This document shows, piece after piece, positions 1 to 5,058 of a stretch of DNA of 16,432 bases (position 1 is its first letter; each line of letters opens with the position of its first letter). The notes under the pieces were generated by a model. It ran no database searches. It had not been told where the DNA came from and saw only the letters and a list, made by a program, of their open reading frames with translations. The position numbers and the translations under genes were made by a program. The stretch is from DSOS01 sp035286585 (lineage in GTDB: Bacteria; Chloroflexota; Anaerolineae; Anaerolineales; UBA4823): assembly GCA_035286585.1 (NCBI GenBank), contig DATEDC010000054.1:1-16432 (forward strand). The letters run 5' to 3'.

Positions 1-20
1 AGGACCTAAAAAACCTGTCC

Positions 21-50
21 TTGTCAAACGAGCGGACACTGGAGTATAAT
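21..50 (+). promoter_or_regulatory. Promoter of tRNA-Pro
   Basis: TTGTCA (21-26) and a perfect TATAAT (45-50) are separated by 18 bases. This is a near-consensus housekeeping sigma promoter. The expected transcription start is about 57, only a few bases before the mature tRNA 5' end at 61, so the gene has its own promoter and almost no leader. Confidence 0.85.
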
Positions 51-60
51 GGCAATCGTT

Positions 61-135
61 CGGGGCGTGGCTCAGCCCGGTTAGAGTGCGCGGTTCGGGT
101 CCGCGAGGTCGGCGGTTCAAATCCGCCCGCCCCGA
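61..135 (+). tRNA. tRNA-Pro (anticodon CGG)
   Basis: A full cloverleaf can be folded by eye. The acceptor stem pairs 61-67 with 128-134 (7 of 7). The D stem pairs 70-73 with 84-87 with one G-U, and its loop carries GG. The anticodon stem pairs 89-93 with 101-105 and its loop TTCGGGT gives anticodon CGG (96-98), which reads CCG proline codons. The variable loop is 5 nt, and the T stem GGCGG/CCGCC (111-115/123-127) encloses TTCAAAT. The discriminator is A135. The 3' CCA is not encoded and must be added after transcription. Flanked by its own promoter and terminator, it appears monocistronic. Confidence 0.96.
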
Positions 136-144
136 CAGGTAAGC

Positions 145-176
145 AAAAATGCAGGCGACAGACGCCTGCATTTTTT
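145..176 (+). terminator. Rho-independent terminator of tRNA-Pro
   Basis: TGCAGGCG (150-157) pairs with CGCCTGCA (163-170) around the 5-nt loop ACAGA. The stem is extended by five A (145-149) facing a run of six T (171-176). It is a textbook intrinsic terminator 10 bases after the tRNA, and the A-run makes it usable from the other strand too. Confidence 0.92.
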
Positions 177-232
177 GCATTGTGGGGGTTGGGAGCAGCC
201 GGGATGCGGAGGTAAAGAGGGCGTGGATACCG

Positions 233-254
233 GTCCATCGACTGCGCTCAGGAC
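233..254. repeat. Short interspersed-repeat-like element
   Basis: The segment begins GTCC (233-236) and ends GGAC (251-254), enclosing ATCGACTGCGCTCA. It resembles a short GTCC...GGAC sequence that recurs in intergenic DNA of several phyla. Only one copy is seen here, so calling it a repeat rests on memory of other genomes and not on this window. Confidence 0.35.
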
Positions 255-257
255 AGG

Positions 258-284
258 CCAGTGGTAGTCGCGGGTGACCACTGG
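258..284 (-). terminator. Hairpin downstream of the 305-595 gene
   Basis: CCAGTGGT (258-265) and ACCACTGG (277-284) form an 8-bp stem with an 11-nt loop, about 20 bases after the stop codon of the minus-strand gene. No U-tract follows, so it may be a weak terminator or a 3' stabilising hairpin. Confidence 0.4.
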
Positions 285-304
285 TGCGGCGGAGGCGGGG
301 GTGG

Positions 305-595
305 TCATGCGGGATCGCTGCGCGGGGCAGGCGGGACGACCTGGGGCTGGGGAGGTTCGAACCACTCGCGTGCGACCTGTCTGAGTGCGTCTTTTAATTC
401 CTCCTCCAGCACTTCTTCAATGTTGGATGGTGGAGGTTCGAGATGTTTCAGCTCGCGCCACTCGCGGATGATAAGGCGGAGGGCGGCGGAGAAGCCTTTA
501 GCGCCCAGTCCTTTCTCGCCGGCGTGCTGGCGCACGGTCCAGTCGTCGCTCTGCTCGAGGTTGACGAGGCGCTGGATGTATATGCGAGGTGGCAT
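305..595 (-). CDS. Small hypothetical protein, probable SOS-regulated gene
   Basis: This encodes about 96 residues starting MPPRIYIQRL. I chose the ATG at 595 because GGGAGGG lies upstream of it at normal distance, although the frame stays open to 679. The first half contains a basic, mostly helical stretch (roughly residues 18-45, QHAGEKGLGAKGFSAALRLI) that faintly recalls ribbon-helix-helix or other small DNA-binding proteins. An acidic segment (EEVLEEELKDAL) and a Pro-rich C-terminal tail follow. I do not recognise the family and assign no function. The gene stands alone, with a hairpin behind it and a LexA-like operator in its promoter, so damage-inducible expression is inferred. Confidence 0.6.
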   Translation of the reverse strand: MPPRIYIQRLVNLEQSDDWTVRQHAGEKGLGAKGFSAALRLIIREWRELKHLEPPPSNIEEVLEEELKDALRQVAREWFEPPQPQVVPPAPRSDPA

Positions 596-643
596 GATGT
601 TTCCCTCCCGTGGGTGAGAAGATGTGCGCGGCAATGCAGGTAC

Positions 644-672
644 ATCATAGCAGAACAAATGTTCTGATACAA
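644..672 (-). promoter_or_regulatory. Promoter with LexA-like (SOS) box
   Basis: On the minus strand TTGTAT (672-667) and TATGAT (649-644) are spaced by 17 bases. The spacer is filled by the perfect inverted repeat CAGAACAAATGTTCTG (651-666), which contains GAAC-N4-GTTC, the LexA box of Bacillus and other Gram-positive bacteria. An operator between -35 and -10 is ideal for repression. The box is seen directly; LexA as its ligand is inferred. Transcription would begin about 40 bases before the ATG at 595. Confidence 0.65.
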
Positions 673-721
673 GAGGCAAATGGGGGGATTTTTGGGGTTA
701 AACCTGGGGTAACCCAAGGGG

Positions 722-740
722 TGTATATTAAGGATATACA
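722..740. promoter_or_regulatory. Palindrome TGTATAT-N5-ATATACA
   Basis: Two perfect 7-bp arms (722-728 and 734-740) are separated by TAAGG. The palindrome sits about 20 bases upstream of a candidate -35 for the small gene at 816, so it may be an operator. It could equally be an AT-rich hairpin. Confidence 0.35.
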
Positions 741-758
741 ATGAGGAGGGTTTGAGTG

Positions 759-787
759 TTGCGGGGTGAAGATATTTTAGGTATATT
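759..787 (+). promoter_or_regulatory. Candidate promoter for the 816 gene
   Basis: TTGCGG (759-764) and TATATT (782-787) have a 17-base spacer and lie about 30 bases before the ATG at 816. The -10 is good and the -35 moderate. Confidence 0.4.
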
Positions 788-815
788 ATTAGAAAACCAG
801 AGGGGAGGTTCTAAG

Positions 816-1066
816 ATGAAAGTTCCCGAATCCGAACAGGCGATCCGTAACGCCCAAAATAAATTTAAGCAGGTGACCAAACAAGAAGCAGGAAATTTGA
901 TCCTGGCAGACAGGGAGATCTGACACCGATTCTGAGAGAGTTGGAATTTGCGAGCGGGAAGAAGATCAAACAGGAGGGCAGGAGAATCGGGTTAGCTCTA
1001 CAGTTTCTACGCCGGCTGACAGATCATGATGGGGAGCTACTTCAGGATTATGCCAGCAAGCTGTAG
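816..1066 (+). pseudogene. Frameshifted small hypothetical gene
   Basis: The ATG at 816 follows a strong ribosome binding site, GGGGAGG (802-808), with 7-base spacing. The first frame gives 35 residues starting MKVPESEQAI and stops at TGA 921-923. The -1 frame continues across that stop (GDLTPILRELEFASGKK onward) to TAG 1064-1066. Both parts look like one charged, helical protein of about 82 residues. No slippery heptamer is visible at the junction around 905-920, so a one-base indel (mutation or assembly error) is more likely than programmed frameshifting. Neither part belongs to a family I recognise. Confidence 0.45.
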
Positions 1067-1150
1067 GATTGTAACGGTTCTAGAAACAAGTCAGAAGATT
1101 AATATCGACTCCATATGAGTTGACCAGGCGATCTGTTGCCAGAAGATGAA

Positions 1151-1642
1151 TCAACCTTTTATATTTTCTTGAAGTATTGGGCGCACCATCTCCATCAAGG
1201 ATTCTCTCTCTTCCCTGTCCTTTTCCTTAGCTATTTCCTGAACTGCCTCTAGCTGTTTTAGCGTTGTCGCATGGGATGTTTCGAACATTCTAAAAGCGAG
1301 GCGTTGTAGTTCTTCCCTGAGTTGAGTTTGGCGAATGACTCTATACCACACAAATGATGAACCAAGGATCATTAACAGCCCAGCCAAAACGATAACCGTT
1401 ATGAATTCCGACGATTCAACCGTCGATAATTTTAGTCCGAAGAGCTCAAATTTGAGAACCATCATAAGAATTATCAAGCCACTACCAAAACCAATAAGGT
1501 ATAAACTTGGTCCCCTCTCTTCTGTTACCTTAGATGCCTTCTCAACCGTCTCAATAAAAGTATTGCTAAAGCTGGAAAATTGTTTAGAGAAAACATCATT
1601 AGGTCTGTTGATTTTATCGCTCTGATTTTCAGTAGGGCTCAT
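1151..1642 (-). CDS. Two-helix membrane protein with coiled-coil tail
   Basis: About 163 residues from the ATG at 1642, which has GGAGG with 5-base spacing just upstream. An in-frame ATG at 1756 would add 38 residues but has only a distant, weak site, so it is the second choice. From the 1642 start, a hydrophilic N-terminal part (about 1-45) is followed by two hydrophobic helices (about 46-69 and 80-100). A charged helical C-terminus rich in Glu, Lys and Arg follows and may form a coiled coil (TTLKQLEAVQEIAKEKD). Both termini are probably on the same side of the membrane. Its A+T content is higher than that of the metabolic genes to the right, which fits an accessory origin. I do not recognise the family. 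Confidence 0.6.
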   Translation of the reverse strand: MSPTENQSDKINRPNDVFSKQFSSFSNTFIETVEKASKVTEERGPSLYLIGFGSGLIILMMVLKFELFGLKLSTVESSEFITVIVLAGLLMILGSSFVWYRVIRQTQLREELQRLAFRMFETSHATTLKQLEAVQEIAKEKDREERESLMEMVRPILQENIKG

Positions 1643-1882
1643 CTCATCCTCCAAAGGTTCGAAACCAAATAGACCGAATTCATTAGGAAAATCTCGTAAT
1701 CTGATGCTGGGCTTCTTATTCTGTTGCGATCTGTGAGGGTTAATCTTCTCTTGCATTGTAATATGTTATCGCACCTTCAAAACAGCAACATTCACCCGCC
1801 GTAATTCAGGCCGGCTCTCATATTGTTCAGAAAGCAAATACCCTATCTCTGGTTACCTTCTCAACTAACGAAGAAGTTTGCC

Positions 1883-2368
1883 TTACTTCTTAAACGGCTT
1901 CCGATTGATCGGATTGTTCGGGTTCAGCGGGTGGCTTGGATGCCTGGGGTTCGATGGGTTGGTCGGGCTGTTCGGATTGAGGGGGCTGAAGGGTTGGTTC
2001 CTCGGGTTGCGCGGGTGGGCGGGGTGCCAGGGAAATGGATAGCTCGGGTGCCAGGGCGGCGGCACCTGGGTTTGCGGTTTAACCGGTTTGGGGCCGGTTA
2101 ACGGAACCTTCGGAGATGAGGGCTTTGGCAGCGTGCTCTTGCGGTAATTTTTATATACCGGGCCAAGGTTATACCTCGACGGGAGTTTTAAATCTTCGAG
2201 AATATGGCTGAATTCGTCCGGGCAGCGCAGCACTCTGCCTCTTCCGGAACAGACCTCGCACTCGGTTTTGAAGATCAACAACTCGCGGTAGTACCCCTTC
2301 CCATCACACACACCGCATTGGGTGGGCATAAGCTGCTTTCCGCAGCGATCGCAATTATTTTTAGCCAT
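1883..2368 (-). CDS. DnaJ-type zinc-motif protein with Pro-rich tail
   Basis: This is a 161-residue protein with AGGAGG six bases before its ATG. The N-terminal 50 residues carry a CxxC (C6, C9), two CxxCxGxG motifs (C18-C21 and C37-C40) and C49. CxxCxGxG pairs form a zinc centre in the DnaJ cysteine-rich domain. There is no J domain and no DnaJ C-terminal domain, so this is not a co-chaperone by architecture. Residues 50-80 are a short linker. From about residue 80 on, the chain is Pro-rich, and residues 128-154 run in xPx triplets (NPN, SPT, NPS, HPL), suggesting a polyproline-II rod. It ends in basic residues. No signal peptide is seen, so it is probably cytoplasmic. The function is unknown. 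Confidence 0.7.
   Translation of the reverse strand: MAKNNCDRCGKQLMPTQCGVCDGKGYYRELLIFKTECEVCSGRGRVLRCPDEFSHILEDLKLPSRYNLGPVYKNYRKSTLPKPSSPKVPLTGPKPVKPQTQVPPPWHPSYPFPWHPAHPRNPRNQPFSPLNPNSPTNPSNPRHPSHPLNPNNPINRKPFKK
1904..2050 (-). repeat. Nine-base-period coding repeat (xPx triplets)
   Basis: The part of the zinc-motif gene encoding residues 107-155 is a degenerate tandem repeat with a 9-bp period, one Pro codon per unit and mostly Asn, His, Ser or Arg codons around it. Such DNA can change length by slippage, so repeat number may vary between strains. Confidence 0.55.
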
Positions 2369-2406
2369 ATGCTTCCTCCTGCTGATCAGATAAAGTTTCT
2401 ACAAAT

Positions 2407-2434
2407 ATCATACAGGAAAAAATCAAAAAGGCAA
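2407..2434 (-). promoter_or_regulatory. Promoter of the zinc-motif gene
   Basis: On the minus strand TTGCCT (2434-2429) and TATGAT (2412-2407) have a 16-base spacer. They lie about 40 bases before the ATG at 2368 and after the end of the EamA remnant. Confidence 0.55.
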
Positions 2435-2445
2435 GTAGCACATCG

Positions 2446-2787
2446 TTAAACGCAGCGCGGCAGCACCTGCCCGGAGCGATCCTTGCACTCCTCCACCGCG
2501 GCGGTCTTCGTCCGGGTGGGAAGCAGCGCGCCCACCAGCACCCCGGCCAACACCAGCCCCGCCCCGAGCAGGAAATTGAGGCTGATCTTCTCCCCCGCCA
2601 GGGTGGAGGCCACCACGATCGTGATCAGCGGTACGAGCACGAAGCCGTAGGAGGTGTTGGAGGCGGTCCATTTGCTCAGCACGAACATGTACAGGATAAA
2701 TGCGCTGATGGTCACGAAAATGACCAGGTAGAGGAAGGCGATCCAGGTATCTGGCTGGGTGGGGAGATTCCACTGGTAGATCGGGGC
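2446..2787 (-). pseudogene. EamA (DMT) permease, C-terminal remnant
   Basis: The frame encodes the last three or so transmembrane helices of an EamA/drug-metabolite transporter: TWIAFLYLVIFVTISAF, then YGFVLVPLITIVVAS, then GEKISLNFLLGAGLVLAGVL. The P-L-hydrophobic and G-E-x-hydrophobic arrangement is typical of the C-terminal EamA half. Only about 110 of the usual 290-300 residues remain. The first in-frame ATG (2715) falls inside a helix and no ribosome binding site precedes it. The frame runs without a start into the tail of the neighbouring gene. I infer a 5' deletion that joined the two genes near 2787, leaving a non-functional fragment. Confidence 0.65.
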
Positions 2788-2788
2788 A

Positions 2789-3712
2789 TTATACCACCTG
2801 CTCGCCGGAAGTCTCGGGGTGCCGCAGCAGCAGCATGAGCAGAAGGGGGAGGTATACGAATAAGATCGAGAGCTTCACTTCGTTGGCCGGGATTCGCCAA
2901 TAATCCGAAAATAATTGTGGCAGGAACGCCACCCAACCCAGATAACACAATGCCAGCATGTGTTTGAGGTTCCTGGGCAGCAGGTACAGCGCGGTCAGAT
3001 CGTACAACGAGCGCTGGGGGACGCATGCCATCAGCAGCACAAACCGGACTTCGGGATCGCGGAATTTGACTATAAACGGCAGCAGCAAAAGACTCAGCGG
3101 TAAAAGCAGCAACGGTATTGCCCCATCGTAATTCCTGGCCGAGCCGAACCAGGCCGGCAGCCAACCCGGATAAACGATAAATGTGAGGGCGATGAACAGC
3201 AACACGGCGATCAATCTGCGCCAGGTAAGCTGGCTGAGGATGACCGGCGCGCCAATCTGGGGCTTGATCAACGCCAGCGGGAGCAAAGCTGGCAGCAGGT
3301 AAACAGCCGCGATGAGCGGTGAGAACTGGTGGTATGCGAAGGAGGTCCAGTATGGGGCCGAGAGAAAGAGGAGCCATAACCAGGGTTTGCCCTTTAGCAA
3401 CAGTCCGTAAACCAATAGGCCATTAAACAGCCCCCAAATCACAGCTGCGCCGAGGTAAGGTCCGGGCAGCAGTGAAAACGGTAGGAAAGCGATCAGGGTT
3501 GTCAGCGGATACGGAGCGCCTGGACGCCCGTGATAATCGGTGTAGCAGGTTGAATATGGATTTTCCCCGGACACGAGCAGGCCGCTGGAACACAGGGGTG
3601 GATAGAGATCAACTCAATAGCTGCGCTGCCACCAGGCCGACAGCAGCGCGGTGATGACCGTTGCTGCCAGCGCAATGAAAAGGTGGATGATCGTCCTACG
3701 AGAAATTCGCAT
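2789..3712 (-). pseudogene. GT87-like membrane glycosyltransferase with in-frame TGA
   Basis: Reading from the ATG at 3712 gives an N-terminal membrane helix (MRISRRTIIHLFIALAATVI), then TGA at codon 33 (3616-3614). The same frame continues as VDLYPPLCSSGLLVSGENPY and about 260 more residues with many hydrophobic helices to TAA at 2789. An acidic residue early in the first loop followed by G-x-NPY is typical of DUF2029/GT87 polyprenyl-phosphate-sugar transferases, which act at the outer face of the membrane. A restart at the GTG at 3574 would lose both the first helix and the Asp. TGA is used as an ordinary stop elsewhere in the window (for example 7988-7990), so recoding is unlikely. A nonsense mutation or sequencing error is the simplest reading. 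At 307 codons it is also shorter than many family members. Confidence 0.6.
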
Positions 3713-3889
3713 CTGACCTAATTGCGCGCTAACCCGACCCTGTGCTGGGGAAGGGTAGTGGATCGGAAAAGAGCATACCCCCAATTATATGCTTGTAACT
3801 GATCCAGGAACAAAGGAGGCGCTTAACAATTAAGTCAGAAACAAAGCCACTAACAAGCCCACCAAACGAACACACCTTGCCCACACACC

Positions 3890-4066
3890 CTAGTGGCCGT
3901 GATGCTCATGATGGCTTTGGGGCTGGCTCAGGTATTTTTCAGGATCTTTCTCGAAGTCTGCCTTACACCCGGGGGCGCAGAAATAATACATCTTGCCCTT
4001 GTATTCGGTCTTCCAGGCAGCGGTCTTCTCGTCAACTACCATTTTGCATACCGGATCAATTGCCAT
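3890..4066 (-). CDS. YHS-domain protein with His-rich tail
   Basis: A 58-residue protein with AAGGAG eight bases before its ATG at 4066. It starts MAIDPVCKMVVDEKTA and contains YYFCAPGCKADF followed by PEKYL. DPVCKM, the FCAPGC motif and the terminal P-x-KYL are the hallmarks of the YHS domain, with C7, C30 and C34 as likely metal ligands. The end SHHEHHGH adds five His to a potential metal site. YHS domains occur free-standing or fused to copper and heavy-metal P-type ATPases and toluene monooxygenase-type proteins. A soluble metal-binding role in the cytoplasm is inferred. No metal transporter gene is adjacent, so the metal is unknown. Confidence 0.88.
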   Translation of the reverse strand: MAIDPVCKMVVDEKTAAWKTEYKGKMYYFCAPGCKADFEKDPEKYLSQPQSHHEHHGH

Positions 4067-4129
4067 GAATTATTCTCCTTGTTAACAAAGTTTATGAATT
4101 TTAACCGATTTCATTTGCTATTCCCGGCA

Positions 4130-4166
4130 TTGATTTGGAATCCCTTCGGCTGATACAATTGAATCG
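4130..4166 (+). promoter_or_regulatory. Promoter giving a probable leaderless mRNA
   Basis: TTGATT (4130-4135) and TACAAT (4154-4159) are separated by 18 bases. The expected transcription start, 6-7 bases after the -10, coincides with the GTG start at 4166. No ribosome binding site lies before that GTG, which fits translation from a leaderless transcript. Confidence 0.6.
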
Positions 4167-5044
4167 TGCCTAATTTCCCGGCCTACCTGCATCCAAAATA
4201 TATGCTCTCGCTGCCAGAGCGGCTGGCGCGGGCGCTGGCGGCCAGCCTGGGAGGTTTGCTGTACGAGACGGCCAACCTGGCGCTGCCGCGCTGGGTGCGC
4301 AGATCGCGCCTCTACCAGGCGATGGTGTATCGTACGCTGCGCTTAACCATCGAATTTGTCGGCAACGTGGAGGGGATTTTTCCGGTCGAGGAGCTGGCGG
4401 TCAACGAGCTGGTCGTGCGCAAGACGGTCGGCAATGTCATCGAGCTGGCCGGCCTCGCCGCGGTAGGCTGGTCGCCGCTGTGGGTGCTGGCGGCGGCTTC
4501 CGACCTGACAGGCGGAACTCGGGTTTTCCTGAACGCGTTCATCAGCGAGCTGAAAAAAGTGGGGCTGCTGCAGGAGAGCGCGGAAATCAAATCGGTGGAT
4601 GATTTGCTGAACACACTCGAAGTCTCCTCAGGCATGGCTGCGGATATGGTGGATGTGCCGCCCGTGAAAATCGAGCAGTTGAAAAATAGCTGGCTGGCGT
4701 TCCGGAATAATGCCGCCCGGCTGCCCAGCGGAGATCAGCTCAACAGGCTCTATGTCGCTTTTCAACACATCGCCAGGCAGGAAGGCCGCTCGTTAGGGAC
4801 GCTGTCTTCAATGATCGCCGCCGGGGCGCTCAGGGCGGGCATTCAACTGGGGAGCGATCACCTCTTTGAGTACTACCTGGGAGCGCTGAAGACGATCAGC
4901 ACCGAGGGCTGGGGGAAATACCTGCTGCGCATCTCCCGACCGTATATCGTCACCGCCAGGGATCACTTCGATCCCCAGCGCGCCACCGGCACGGAGAGGG
5001 CGATCCTGGGCTTCCTGGGCAGGTCGGATTTGATCGGAAAATAG
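4166..5044 (+). CDS. Unrecognised 292-residue protein
   Basis: Starts at a GTG at 4166 placed right after a -10 element; no internal start has a better site. The protein is largely helical and rich in Leu, Ala and Arg. It has one moderately hydrophobic stretch at about residues 91-112 (VIELAGLAAVGWSPLWVLAA) that could insert in or lie on a membrane, but no signal peptide. Residues 45-70 (SRLYQAMVYRTLRLTIEFVG) and the C-terminal 60 residues look amphipathic. The composition and codon use are those of the core genes, and nothing suggests damage. It forms a single-gene unit that converges on the MATE gene with only 9 bases between the two stop codons. I know no function for it. A peripheral membrane protein is a guess. 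Confidence 0.72.
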   Translation: MPNFPAYLHPKYMLSLPERLARALAASLGGLLYETANLALPRWVRRSRLYQAMVYRTLRLTIEFVGNVEGIFPVEELAVNELVVRKTVGNVIELAGLAAVGWSPLWVLAAASDLTGGTRVFLNAFISELKKVGLLQESAEIKSVDDLLNTLEVSSGMAADMVDVPPVKIEQLKNSWLAFRNNAARLPSGDQLNRLYVAFQHIARQEGRSLGTLSSMIAAGALRAGIQLGSDHLFEYYLGALKTISTEGWGKYLLRISRPYIVTARDHFDPQRATGTERAILGFLGRSDLIGK

Positions 5045-5058
5045 CCAGGCCGATCAAA
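5029..5058. terminator. Hairpin spanning both convergent stop codons
   Basis: TTTGATCGG (5029-5037) and CCGATCAAA (5050-5058) form a perfect 9-bp stem with a 12-nt loop. The TAG of the upstream gene lies in the loop and the TGA of the MATE gene in the right arm. Neither side has a strong U-tract, so it may act as a weak bidirectional terminator or protect both 3' ends. Confidence 0.5.

Noticed and set aside
695..715. Inverted repeat GGGTTA with TAACCC as a terminator
   Set aside because: The arms are only 6 bp with a 9-nt loop and there is no U-tract; it lies upstream of both neighbouring genes.
905..923. Programmed -1 frameshift site
   Set aside because: No X-XXY-YYZ heptamer or downstream structure is visible, so an indel is the better explanation.
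1904..2050. Periodic repeat as a possible CRISPR array
   Set aside because: The period is 9 bp within a coding frame; there are no 25-40 bp repeats with unique spacers and no cas genes.
1823..2101. A plus-strand frame opposite the Pro-rich tail
   Set aside because: It is the complement of the xPx repeat and gives a Gly/Arg/Val-rich artefact without a start signal.
2712..3377. A 221-codon minus-strand frame within the GT87-like gene
   Set aside because: It overlaps the membrane-protein frame in another register, lacks domain features, and ends inside the EamA remnant.
3614..3616. TGA recoded as a sense codon (or selenocysteine)
   Set aside because: Other genes in the window end at TGA, and no SECIS-like hairpin was recognised behind this codon.
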